43,033 nucleotides of DNA. Origin: Chitinophagaceae bacterium (GTDB lineage Bacteria; Bacteroidota; Bacteroidia; Chitinophagales; REEL01). Positions 35,402 through 43,033 of this stretch are shown one piece after another. Location: positions 1-43,033 of the forward strand of contig REEL01000096.1 in assembly GCA_007695095.1 (NCBI GenBank), written 5' to 3'. The notes under the pieces were generated by a model. The model was not told where the DNA came from, did no database searches, and saw only the letters and a list, made by a program, of their open reading frames with translations. The translations under genes were made by a program, and so were the position numbers. The stretch's first letter is position 1. The number at the start of each line of letters is the position of its first letter.

Positions 35402-36799
35402 ATGGATTACAGAATTGAAAAAGATACCTTAGGTGAACTTAAAGTTGCAGCAGATAAATATTGGGGAGCTCAAACGCAGCGCTCAATTCAAAATTTTCCG
35501 ATTGGAAATGATAATATGCCGATTGAGATTATCAGAGGTTTTGCTGTTTTGAAGAAAGCTGCAGCTATAACTAACCATCAAGCAGGTATTTTAGATGAGG
35601 AAAAGAAAAACCTGATTGTAGAAGTTTGCGATGAAATTTTAAGTGGAAAGCTTGACGATCAGTTTCCGTTAGTTGTATGGCAGACCGGTTCCGGAACTCA
35701 GAGCAATATGAACGTAAATGAAGTGATTGCAAACAGAGCACATGTTTTAGCCGGTGGAAAGCTAACGGATTCGGTTAAAAAAATTCATCCGAATGATGAT
35801 GTAAATAAATCTCAGTCTTCTAACGATACTTTCCCAACAGCTATGCATATTGCGGCTTATACATTAATCGTCAGAAACACCTTGCCAAATATAGCTTTGC
35901 TTAGAAATGTTTTGCAGGAAAAGGCAGAGAAAAACATGCATATAGTAAAAATTGGCCGGACACACTTTATGGATGCAACTCCATTGACATTAGGACAGGA
36001 GTTTAGCGGATATGTGTCGCAATTGGATCATGCAATAAAAACCATCAGTAATTCATTAGACCACCTGGCAGAACTGGCATTAGGTGGAACTGCAGTAGGG
36101 ACAGGAATTAACACACCGGAAAACTATGCAGAAAATGTAGCAGAAGTGATTGCAGACTTAACGGGACTTCCTTTTCGCACAGCAGAAAATAAATTTGAAG
36201 CTTTAGCAGCTCATGATGCTATAGTTGAATGTTCCGGAGCCTTAAAAACAGCAGCTGTTAGTTTAATGAAAATTGGAAATGATATCAGAATGTTATGCTC
36301 CGGTCCACGCTGTGGAATTGGTGAAATAAATATTCCTGCCAATGAACCCGGCTCATCTATAATGCCCGGAAAGGTAAACCCGACTCAGGCAGAGGCATTG
36401 ACAATGGTTTGCGCTCAGGTGCTGGGAAATGATGTAGCTATAAATGTTGGTGGTACAAATGGACATTTTGAATTGAATGTGTTTAAGCCCATGATGATTT
36501 TTAATTTGCTGAATTCAGCCAGACTTTTGGGAGATGCCTCAAAAGCTTTTAATGACAACTGTGCAGCCGGTATTGAACCCAATCTTGAGCGTATTGACAC
36601 TAACTTAAAGAACTCTTTGATGTTAGTTACTGCCCTAAATCCGGTTATTGGCTATGAAAATGCAGCTAAAATTGCCAAAAAAGCTCATGCTGAAAATAAA
36701 ACCTTGAAAGAAGCAGCTATGGAATTGGAGTTAATTGATGCAGCTAAATTTGATAAAGTAGTAGACCCTGCAAAAATGATTGGAAAAATTAAAGAATAG
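35402..36799 (+). CDS. fumC: Class II fumarate hydratase
   Basis: The iron-independent fumarase of 465 aa interconverts fumarate and malate in the TCA cycle. Visible blocks are [12 protein letters not shown] near residue 21, [38 protein letters not shown], and the superfamily signature [13 protein letters not shown], which holds the catalytic Ser loop. Length is normal. The promoter and initiator-tRNA gene start just after its stop codon. Confidence 0.96.
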   Translation: MDYRIEKDTLGELKVAADKYWGAQTQRSIQNFPIGNDNMPIEIIRGFAVLKKAAAITNHQAGILDEEKKNLIVEVCDEILSGKLDDQFPLVVWQTGSGTQSNMNVNEVIANRAHVLAGGKLTDSVKKIHPNDDVNKSQSSNDTFPTAMHIAAYTLIVRNTLPNIALLRNVLQEKAEKNMHIVKIGRTHFMDATPLTLGQEFSGYVSQLDHAIKTISNSLDHLAELALGGTAVGTGINTPENYAENVAEVIADLTGLPFRTAENKFEALAAHDAIVECSGALKTAAVSLMKIGNDIRMLCSGPRCGIGEINIPANEPGSSIMPGKVNPTQAEALTMVCAQVLGNDVAINVGGTNGHFELNVFKPMMIFNLLNSARLLGDASKAFNDNCAAGIEPNLERIDTNLKNSLMLVTALNPVIGYENAAKIAKKAHAENKTLKEAAMELELIDAAKFDKVVDPAKMIGKIKE

Positions 36800-36800
36800 T

Positions 36801-36831
36801 TTTGCATAGTCATTTTTAAAACTTAACTTTG
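36801..36831 (+). promoter_or_regulatory. Consensus Bacteroidota promoter of the initiator tRNA
   Basis: TTTG at 36801-36804 and TAACTTTG at 36824-36831 are separated by 19 bases, a full match to the Bacteroidota -33/-7 consensus. Transcription would begin near 36838, a few bases before the tRNA at 36846. Confidence 0.75.
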
Positions 36832-36845
36832 CAGTCACAATATAT

Positions 36846-36918
<73 letters not shown>

Positions 36919-36920
36919 CG

Positions 36921-36957
36921 AAAAAACCCGGTTTAAATTAAGCCGGGTTTTTTATTT
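36921..36957 (+). terminator. Intrinsic terminator after tRNA-fMet
   Basis: AACCCGG pairs with CCGGGTT, the flanking A and T runs extend the stem, and the T-run completes the signal. It begins 2 bases after the tRNA. Confidence 0.9.
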
Positions 36958-37292
36958 TATACCCCTCTTGTCTTTTGTTTTAATTTTTTATAAGGACTCA
37001 TACTCTTTGGTCATCTTTTTAATTTTAATAAAACTTTTAACAGAAAAAAAACTGCATTTTCATCACAGACTAATAGATATGTAATATTTTTTTGTATTTG
37101 TAGAAATCTTTAGAAATCCTCCAACTAGATGAAAGGCTTGTTAGAATAAGAGTTAAAGAATAATTGTAGAAATGCAGACGCAATTAAGTAGGATTAATCT
37201 CTATATGACATTATAATTAAGTATCACAAAGCAGTTATTTTGTGTTTTTTACTCTTCAATCTTTATTATAGATTTGAAAAAAAAAATAAGTT
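36958..37292. other. Noncoding gap before the S74 fiber gene
   Basis: AT-rich DNA of about 335 bases with no supported gene. A TAGATTTG box at 37269-37276 fits the -7 consensus; the nearest TTTG (37239-37242) is 26 bases upstream, longer than usual. It may be the promoter of the gene at 37293. Confidence 0.5.
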
Positions 37293-39035
37293 ATGAATTT
37301 ATCTACAAAAGTATTATCAGCATTTTTGACATTTAGCCTGCTGTTTTTATGTGGCAGTCATTTGGAGGCACAGACCCCTCAGGGCATTAATTATCAGGCA
37401 GTAGCCCGGGATGCAGATGGAAATCCCATCACAAACTCTAATATTGATGTGCAGTTTTCCTTATTATCCGGAAGTGCTAACGGTACTCTGGTTTGGGAAG
37501 AAACGCATTCAGCGAATTCAAACTCTTTGGGTTTATTCAATCTGGTGATTGGAGATGGTACAAATACCGGTGGCTCTGCCGCTTCATTTTCAGATATTGA
37601 TTGGAGCGGTGACGATCACTTTTTAAAGGTCGAAGTAGACTTTGGAAGTGGTTTTACTGAGATGGGTACAACTCAGTTTATGAGTGTTCCTTATGCATTA
37701 TCAGCACAAAGTGTTGTTGATATGCCGGTTATGGAACTGGGTGAATTAGATGATGTAAATACCTCAGGTGCATCTAATGGAGACGTATTACAATGGGATG
37801 GAAATAATTGGGTACCGGCTGCAGTAAGTGGTGGCGGTGGTGCACCAAGCGGACCGGCCGGCGGAGATTTAAGTGGAAGTTATCCTGATCCGGTTATAGC
37901 TGACAACGCAGTAACAGCTGATAAGTTGGATCAAATGGGAGCTTCAAGTGGACAAGTTCTACAGTGGGACGGTTCTTCATGGACTCCGGAAGATGTACCC
38001 GGAAGTAAATGGTCAGAAGACGGAAGTGATATTTATTATGATGACGGAAAAGTAGGTATAGGAACTGATGAGCCATATACAACATTGCATGTAGAAAACA
38101 ATGAGGATATGGCCGGTTCAACTGCAGGAGAAGTTGATGGCGAAAATGCTGCGCTTACATTAGTGAATCCAGTAAATCTCGGTGCCGGAGCAATGACTGG
38201 TATTCGGTTTAATGTTAGTAGTGTATCTAATACAGGTGGGGCAATCGCTTTTGAAAGAACAGGTGGTCAATCGCAAGGTCGACTACATTTTGCAACAAAA
38301 TCATCAAATGCAGTATCAAATGAAATACCAATTCGTATGACAATAAGTCAAGATGGAAATGTTGGTATTGGAACCACAAGTCCAAATACTTTGCTGGAAA
38401 TAGCTAACCCATCCGGATCAGATACTGTTGGATTGCATATGCTTGGTAGTGATAACTACATAAGATTAAATAGCTGGAGAATTGGGGACCTAGGATCAGG
38501 AGGTATTGGCCCCGGTTCATTTGGTGGCGATATGGCAATTACACGAAATAATGTACCTCATTATACTTTTTGGATGTCTTATTTTAGACCAATGCCTGAC
38601 AATACTGTTGCTTTAGGAGGTCTATCTAATAGATGGACAAGTGTTTTTGCATCAAATGGTACTATTAACACTTCTGACATGCGTGAGAAAACAAATATTC
38701 AAAACTCAACTTACGGTCTTAGTGAAGTAATGCAAATGCGTGCTGTAAATTTTGAATGGATAGATCGTCCGCAGGATGGAACTAAAATTGGTTTTATTGC
38801 ACAAGAACTACTTGATATAGTGCCGGAAGTTGTAGTAACAAAAGAAAAAGTTGAAAATCGTGAAACCGGTGAAGTGACTTATGTAGAAGCAGAAAATTAC
38901 GGTGTATATTATTCTGATTTACTCCCTGTTTTTTCAAGAGCCATTCAGGAACAACAAGCTATCATTGAGGCACAAAAAGAAGAATTAGATAAAATCAAGC
39001 AGGTATTGAAAGAGGCCGGATACTCTATAGATTAA
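37293..39035 (+). CDS. Exported fiber protein with C-terminal S74 autocleavage chaperone domain
   Basis: The 580-aa protein has a signal peptide (hydrophobic core 8-22, ending SHLEAQ), then a beta-rich head (GINYQAVARDADGNPITNSN ... SVPYALSAQSV) common in Bacteroidota surface fibers. A Gly/Pro-rich hinge (GGGGAPSGPAGGDLSGSYPD) and NVGIGTTSP-type shaft repeats follow. Residues from about 458 form an S74 intramolecular chaperone. Its catalytic dyad Ser461 and Lys466 lies in SDMREK, with the five-residue spacing of the phage endosialidase chaperones, and IGFIAQELLDIVPEVV follows. It should trimerise, fold and cut off its own tail. No phage genes surround it, so a cell-surface role is likely. The last 25 residues are a coiled coil. 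Confidence 0.88.
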   Translation: MNLSTKVLSAFLTFSLLFLCGSHLEAQTPQGINYQAVARDADGNPITNSNIDVQFSLLSGSANGTLVWEETHSANSNSLGLFNLVIGDGTNTGGSAASFSDIDWSGDDHFLKVEVDFGSGFTEMGTTQFMSVPYALSAQSVVDMPVMELGELDDVNTSGASNGDVLQWDGNNWVPAAVSGGGGAPSGPAGGDLSGSYPDPVIADNAVTADKLDQMGASSGQVLQWDGSSWTPEDVPGSKWSEDGSDIYYDDGKVGIGTDEPYTTLHVENNEDMAGSTAGEVDGENAALTLVNPVNLGAGAMTGIRFNVSSVSNTGGAIAFERTGGQSQGRLHFATKSSNAVSNEIPIRMTISQDGNVGIGTTSPNTLLEIANPSGSDTVGLHMLGSDNYIRLNSWRIGDLGSGGIGPGSFGGDMAITRNNVPHYTFWMSYFRPMPDNTVALGGLSNRWTSVFASNGTINTSDMREKTNIQNSTYGLSEVMQMRAVNFEWIDRPQDGTKIGFIAQELLDIVPEVVVTKEKVENRETGEVTYVEAENYGVYYSDLLPVFSRAIQEQQAIIEAQKEELDKIKQVLKEAGYSID

Positions 39036-39112
39036 CATCGGGTGTTATATTTTTTAAACAGGTAATTGGTTGTTTTTGAAAAAAAATGACAATCACCAAA
39101 AAATTGATTAAA

Positions 39113-39622
39113 ATGAAAAAAATAATATTAACAACATGTGTTTTCTTTATGAGTGCTATGCTTCTAAAGGCTCAGTCACTTAGCCCGACAGTAATCAGCT
39201 CATTAGGTGGTTTTTCTGAAAGCGGAGATTACAGCTTGAGTTTTACAGCCGGTGAAGCCGTGACAGAAACATTTTCTGCGAACGAGCATATACTTACTCA
39301 AGGGTTCCAGCAACCAATGCTTGTCTCTGTGAGTGTTCGGGAGAATGAAATGAATGAAAACTTCTCGGTAAATGCCTATCCTAACCCTACTTCTGATAAA
39401 GTCTTTATTGACATTAACAGTGATATGGGTGAAGATTTGTATTTGCAATTGTATGATATACTCGGACAAAAAATTCAGCACCCAATGCATATCAGTATGC
39501 AAAGTGGAAATTATGTACATGAATTAGACCTTACAGGATTGAGTTCAGGTATGTATATGGTAGAATTAAAGAATGAGTCGGGATTGCTAAAAGAAGTAAT
39601 TAGAATTCAAAAAATACGTTAG
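39113..39622 (+). CDS. Small secreted protein with type A T9SS sorting domain
   Basis: From the ATG at 39113 the protein is 169 aa with a signal peptide (MKKIILTTCVFFMSAMLLKAQ). The earlier ATG at 39086 would add nine residues before this signal and is less likely. The middle segment (SPTVISSLGGF ... SLSFTAGEAVTETF ... HILTQGFQQP) is a head seen in many Bacteroidota T9SS cargo. The last 80 residues are the type A sorting domain: AYPNPTSDKVFID, LQLYDILGQKI and LSSGMYMVELKN. Cargo of this size is usually of unknown function. A bidirectional terminator follows. Confidence 0.88.
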   Translation: MKKIILTTCVFFMSAMLLKAQSLSPTVISSLGGFSESGDYSLSFTAGEAVTETFSANEHILTQGFQQPMLVSVSVRENEMNENFSVNAYPNPTSDKVFIDINSDMGEDLYLQLYDILGQKIQHPMHISMQSGNYVHELDLTGLSSGMYMVELKNESGLLKEVIRIQKIR

Positions 39623-39649
39623 TCTTTTTTAGTTTACACATAACTAAAA

Positions 39650-39688
39650 CCAAAAGGCCTCAGTTTTTTAAACTGAGGCCTTTTTTCT
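39650..39688 (+). terminator. Strong terminator between convergent genes
   Basis: AAAAGGCCTCAGTTT pairs with AAACTGAGGCCTTTT around a 3-base loop, with A and T runs on both sides. It can serve both the plus-strand gene ending at 39622 and the minus-strand gene ending at 39719. Confidence 0.9.
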
Positions 39689-39718
39689 TCTAAGTTAGTA
39701 TAGACGAAAATTAATTTT

Positions 39719-40120
39719 TTAAAAGCTTAACAAACCACTGTATACAGAGTTTTTACTTTGTAAATTGTAGATGTATTCTCCTTCGGGTAAGTATCCTTTT
39801 TCTGTAGAAACTTTGTTGCCGGTGATGTTGTAACGAGTATCTACGATTTCTCCCTTTAGGTTGTATACATGAAGTGTATATGTATTGTTAAAGTTATTTT
39901 CAAAGTTGAAAGTGTAAGTGTCTTCTGATTTTTCAATTTCAAAAGCCGGTAATTTATCTAAAAGCATCGCCTCGTCAACTGAAGTATTAATGTCTAATTT
40001 CTTTAAATAAGCAGCCATTTCATCAGAATCTAAATGGAAACTTTTATCATTTTCTGAAGCAATTGCGATATTTAAAAATAAACTGATAATGATGCTAACT
40101 GATAATACTAACTTTTGCAT
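39719..40120 (-). CDS. Small exported protein with sorting-domain-like C-terminus
   Basis: From the ATG at 40120 the protein is 133 aa with a signal peptide (MQKLVLSVSIIISLFLNIAIA, then SENDK). A longer frame to 40189 only adds residues before the signal. The last 70 residues (YTLHVYNLKGEIVDTRYNI ... YLPEGEYIYNLQ) have the strand pattern of a type A T9SS domain, although the usual YPNP start is missing. It could be a sorting domain with almost no cargo, or a free-standing domain of related fold. It lies convergent to the T9SS cargo gene and divergent from the hydrolase gene. Confidence 0.7.
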   Translation of the reverse strand: MQKLVLSVSIIISLFLNIAIASENDKSFHLDSDEMAAYLKKLDINTSVDEAMLLDKLPAFEIEKSEDTYTFNFENNFNNTYTLHVYNLKGEIVDTRYNITGNKVSTEKGYLPEGEYIYNLQSKNSVYSGLLSF

Positions 40121-40257
40121 AAAAAATGTTTTAAAATGAATAAAACGGAGAAAATTTGGAGGAGAGAGGCTGTTTCTTAATGGAAACAATGGTAAATTAG
40201 TATGTTATTTTTTATTTGTCAAGTTTTTTTTAAAAAAAATATTAATCCACAACAAAA

Positions 40258-41265
40258 ATGAAGAAATGGATTTTTAGAATTTCGGGTCTTTTTGTAAGCG
40301 TTATACTGCTGTTTTACATCTATTTTCAGTTTGTTTATGAAATTAAGCTCATGGATTTTGATATGGAGTTTGAATATGCATATACTGATTTTCAGAGCGT
40401 AGATAAGTTTGATACACAAGACGGATATATGCTTTACTACCCTAATGACTTTGAACATGATTCTATTTCAGTTATAGTTTTTAATCATGGTTGGGCTGCT
40501 CATGATCCGGTAGCTTATGGTGCCTGGTTAAAGCATTTAATATTACAGGGTAATGCAGTTATTTATCCGAGATATCAAAATAGCATATTCACCTTGCCAT
40601 CTGTTTTTACAGATAATGCAGCTAAGGCAGTTAAAGATGGATTGGAATATCTTGAGACTGAAATTGGTATCGCTCCCCGCAAGGATTTTATGGTTTATAC
40701 CGGTCATTCATTTGGGGGAGTAATCTCTGTGAATTTGGCTGTAATGCATGAGGAATATGGTTTGCCTAAGCCGGTTTCTGTTTTTGCCGTACAAGCGGGA
40801 CACGGTTCTTTTGGTATGGGAGAGGAAATAGATTATAGCAGATTTCCCGAGGAAACTAATCTCATTTTTGTTGTTAGTGAAAAGGACAGAATAACGGGGG
40901 ATGTTTTTGCAAAAGAAATTTATGAGCTGAATGAGGGTTTGGATAAACGTATTTATGGCTATAAAATGTTTTATGATTCTCATAATGATGAAGTCTTAAA
41001 AGCCACACATGCTGACCCAATTGCCATGCATCCGGATTTTAGAATGAGAACAGCTTTTTGGATTTTAATTCATGCAACTATTGCCAATGAAATTAATCAG
41101 GCAGATATATACGGATTTTGGAGAATGTTTGATATAATTACTGATGCTGCATTTTCTAATGTGGGTTTAGAGGAAATTTTAGATAATCACACACCGGATG
41201 GTGAATTTTATATGGGTACATGGACAGATGGAACACCGGTAAAGCCCATGCAAAGAATATTTTAA
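40258..41265 (+). CDS. Alpha/beta hydrolase with N-terminal membrane anchor
   Basis: The 335-aa protein has one hydrophobic segment (residues 8-27) and an alpha/beta-hydrolase fold. The oxyanion-side stretch is VIVFNHGWAAHDP, the nucleophile elbow is TGHSFGG with Ser151, and a late His lies in the YDSHNDEV or THADP region. It is probably tethered to the membrane with its domain in the periplasm. Dienelactone-hydrolase or lipase-like activity is possible; substrate is not shown. The next gene begins 9 bases after its stop, so the two are co-transcribed. Confidence 0.82.
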   Translation: MKKWIFRISGLFVSVILLFYIYFQFVYEIKLMDFDMEFEYAYTDFQSVDKFDTQDGYMLYYPNDFEHDSISVIVFNHGWAAHDPVAYGAWLKHLILQGNAVIYPRYQNSIFTLPSVFTDNAAKAVKDGLEYLETEIGIAPRKDFMVYTGHSFGGVISVNLAVMHEEYGLPKPVSVFAVQAGHGSFGMGEEIDYSRFPEETNLIFVVSEKDRITGDVFAKEIYELNEGLDKRIYGYKMFYDSHNDEVLKATHADPIAMHPDFRMRTAFWILIHATIANEINQADIYGFWRMFDIITDAAFSNVGLEEILDNHTPDGEFYMGTWTDGTPVKPMQRIF

Positions 41266-41274
41266 ACAAAATTT

Positions 41275-42441
41275 ATGAAGCATTTATATTTGGTACTTAT
41301 TGTTTTGTTCGTGGCCACTTCCTGTAAAACCTATTTAAGTAAAATTACGGAAGTTGAAGTTGGCGAAGTCCCACAGCAGGTGGAAGATGTTTTTATTGAA
41401 AATCCGGAAGGTATTCAGGTGGAAGTTTGGCAGGAGAATTTAGTAATACCCTGGTCACTTGTATTCTTACCGGATGGAAGTGCATTAGTCAGTCAGAGAA
41501 CCGGAAGCATTATTTATATTAAAGATGGAGATATGCAAAACCAACCTTATGCTGTCATGCCTGATATTAGGCAAAAACACGGTACTGAAGGAGGTTTAAT
41601 GGGACTGGCGGTGCACCCGGACTTTGAGAATCAACCCTATGTTTATGCTAAATATACTTTTGACGATGGAGAAGAATTTGACAATAGAGTTGTTCGATTT
41701 CGTCATGCCGGCAACAGGGGGATCTTTGATAAAGTTATTTTAAAAGGAATGCCGGCGGCAAATAATCACAACGGAGGTCGCATAAAATTTGGACCGGACG
41801 GAATGTTATATATAGCTACCGGTGAAATTTTTGACAGAAGTTTACCTCAGGATATGAATAGTCTGGGTGGCAAATTCCTGAGAGTCAAACCGGATGGGGA
41901 TATTCCCCCGGATAATCCTTTTCCGGACTCTCCGATTTACACTCTGGGACATAGAAATGCACAGGGAATAGCGTGGCATCCTGAAACCGGTGATTTATTT
42001 TCATCAGAGCATGGTCCATCCGGAGAAATGCTTATTACGGGGAATGACATCATTAATATAATTTATCCGGGTAAAAACTATGGCTGGCCGAGAGTTGTCG
42101 GGCAGATGAATTACCCTGAGTTTGAAGATCCTATTATAATGTGGTCAAATGCTACGCCGCCCTCAGGCATGGATTTTTGGAATGGTGATTTGTATGTTGC
42201 TACATTACGCAGCCGCACACTTATCCGAATAGAATTAGAAAAAGACAGTAATTCTGATGATTACTCAATTCTAAATATCGAACGTTGGTTTTCGGCAAAG
42301 AGAAATGAAGGGACTTATGGTCGATTAAGGGATGTAGTTGTTGGTCCGGATAATGCGCTTTACGTTCTTACAAGCAACAGAGATGGACGAGGAAGTCCTC
42401 AGGAGGGAGATGATAAAATTCTCAGAATTACTAAAAAGTAA
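41275..42441 (+). CDS. PQQ-dependent sugar-dehydrogenase-like lipoprotein (Gdh/Asd family)
   Basis: The 388-aa protein starts with a lipoprotein signal (Cys17 in VATSCK) and a six-bladed propeller of the soluble aldose/sorbosone dehydrogenase family. Motifs are WSLVFLPDGSALVSQR, GLMGLAVHPDF, NNHNGGRIKFGPDGMLYIA (with the His expected to serve in catalysis), TLGHRNAQGIAWHP and SSEHGPSGE. These proteins oxidise sugars or related alcohols in the periplasm using PQQ, when that cofactor is available. No PQQ synthesis gene is in the window. Coupling to the hydrolase suggests joint action on an extracellular sugar or lactone; this is inference. Confidence 0.88.
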   Translation: MKHLYLVLIVLFVATSCKTYLSKITEVEVGEVPQQVEDVFIENPEGIQVEVWQENLVIPWSLVFLPDGSALVSQRTGSIIYIKDGDMQNQPYAVMPDIRQKHGTEGGLMGLAVHPDFENQPYVYAKYTFDDGEEFDNRVVRFRHAGNRGIFDKVILKGMPAANNHNGGRIKFGPDGMLYIATGEIFDRSLPQDMNSLGGKFLRVKPDGDIPPDNPFPDSPIYTLGHRNAQGIAWHPETGDLFSSEHGPSGEMLITGNDIINIIYPGKNYGWPRVVGQMNYPEFEDPIIMWSNATPPSGMDFWNGDLYVATLRSRTLIRIELEKDSNSDDYSILNIERWFSAKRNEGTYGRLRDVVVGPDNALYVLTSNRDGRGSPQEGDDKILRITKK

Positions 42442-42482
42442 AAAAGCAGCCGATATTTACCTGCTGCTTCTAATTTTTTTTT
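42442..42482 (+). terminator. Intrinsic terminator after the dehydrogenase gene
   Basis: AAGCAGC (42444-42450) pairs with GCTGCTT (42463-42469), followed shortly by a run of nine Ts. It ends the hydrolase-dehydrogenase unit. Confidence 0.85.
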
Positions 42483-42580
42483 GTTGAAAATTTTGTAAAG
42501 TCTTTTGATATTAGTGCTTAGGTAGCGACGATGTCTAAATGAGGGAACTCTCACAACATTTTCCATTTATATTCCTTTCT

Positions 42581-42606
42581 AACCCTTTTTTTTAAAAAAA
42601 AGGGTT
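42581..42606. repeat. Perfect 26-base palindrome
   Basis: AACCC and eight Ts are followed by eight As and GGGTT with no loop, giving perfect two-fold symmetry. It could be a bidirectional terminator remnant or a protein-binding site. Confidence 0.8.
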
Positions 42607-42878
42607 AACAAAAAAATCGCGGCTGAATTCCTCCTTGACCCGCTAAGCTTTCACTTGCTAAAAATTTTAAACTCCTTGCGTCGAACAGTAAAATTTTTCA
42701 CGCAAGATTCAAGCAGCGGGTACCCCAAGTCCGGAATAAAGGCCGCATCCCCTGCTGCGAATTGGCTTCTTTATGGTCTTTAAGCGTGTAGTTTGCTAAA
42801 AATATAAATACAAAAACCTTTCGTGCCGTTAGTCGGGCCTTGAGGGGTTGTCCAATAAAACAAGAAAACCGGAACGCG

Positions 42879-42958
42879 ATCACGACAACTGTCTGAAGCA
42901 CAGCTATCTGAAAATTTGGAAAATTTTCAGCGAATAGCGTAGCGAGTTTTGTCGTGAT
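42879..42958. repeat. Nested inverted repeat of 80 bases
   Basis: Outer arms ATCACGACAA (42879-42888) and TTGTCGTGAT (42949-42958) match perfectly. An inner hairpin CTGAAAATTT (42908-42917) and AAATTTTCAG (42921-42930) has a 3-base loop. The intervening parts pair partly (CTAT/ATAG). The element is bounded and symmetrical, as in a small non-autonomous mobile repeat or a structured RNA. Confidence 0.7.
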
Positions 42959-43033
42959 AGTGTAGGTTTTCGTAGTTTTATTAGGGCAAGGTCTCACAGC
43001 CCTTGATTTTTCTCTTTTATCTTTTTTATCAAG

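Larger units (their letters stand above)
42483..43033. other. Noncoding right edge, rich in inverted repeats
   Basis: No credible gene is visible. A 99-codon minus-strand frame at 42698-42997 lacks a motif, signal or terminator. The stretch holds a perfect 26-base palindrome (42581-42606), a CTTGCGT/ACGCAAG pair (42675/42700), a GCAGC/GCTGC pair (42713/42754) and a long nested hairpin (42879-42958). G+C is higher here than in the noncoding gaps nearby. It may be an insertion-sequence end, a REP-like cluster or a structured RNA. I cannot assign it. Confidence 0.5.

Noticed and set aside
40121-40189. Longer start of the small exported protein
   Set aside because: It would place 23 non-hydrophobic residues before a good signal peptide.
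42698-42997. 99-codon open frame on the minus strand
   Set aside because: It runs across inverted repeats, has no recognisable domain and no start or terminator context; the repeats explain the region better.

Overview
The window reads as chromosome of a member of the Bacteroidota. The evidence is AT-rich DNA, type IX secretion sorting domains of both kinds (a gliding-motility type CHU_C tail and type A tails), a promoter of the TTTG-N19-TAnnTTTG kind in front of the initiator tRNA, weak or absent Shine-Dalgarno sites, and many S74-type 'fiber' surface proteins. I cannot name a genus; a Chitinophagales/Sphingobacteriales-like heterotroph would fit.

Layout. Bases 1-1270 hold a decayed beta-helix surface-protein gene in noncoding DNA. 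Bases 1274-11747 form a copper/silver detoxification island: a DUF3347 lipoprotein, a GxxExxY gene preceded by a partial duplication of its own 5' end, a CusA-type RND pump, a TolC-type outer membrane factor, a CusB-type adaptor with a heavy-metal-binding domain and its own DUF3347 tail, and a CopB-type (CPH) P-type ATPase interrupted by one in-frame TAA. The island looks richer in G+C than the rest and carries palindromic repeats, so it was probably acquired. A ferric-reductase-like flavocytochrome and a 38-codon membrane ORF follow (12101-13529).

Bases 13607-20534 are read leftwards: riboflavin synthase, a 910-aa secreted protein, a DUF2141 protein, valyl-tRNA synthetase and a 51-aa basic ORF. 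From 20665 to 36799 genes run rightwards: a CDF metal exporter, a large fiber protein, then closely packed metabolic genes (BioF-like enzyme, glycosyltransferase, quinone-reductase-like MDR, BASS transporter, PlsC-like acyltransferase, HI0933 flavoprotein, S4 RNA-binding protein, alanine racemase, GltX, a lysine-rich protein, a stand-alone B12-binding protein, enoyl-CoA hydratase, fumarase).

Bases 36801-36957 form a compact initiator-tRNA unit with promoter and terminator. Bases 37293-42441 encode exported proteins: an S74 fiber protein, two proteins with type-A-like C-terminal domains, an alpha/beta hydrolase and a PQQ-dependent sugar-dehydrogenase-like lipoprotein. The right edge (about 42580-43033) is noncoding and rich in inverted repeats of unknown nature.

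The most distinctive points are the interrupted CopB in an otherwise complete copper island, the pair of DUF3347 proteins in that island, the duplicated palindromic leader of the GxxExxY gene, and the structured right-hand edge.
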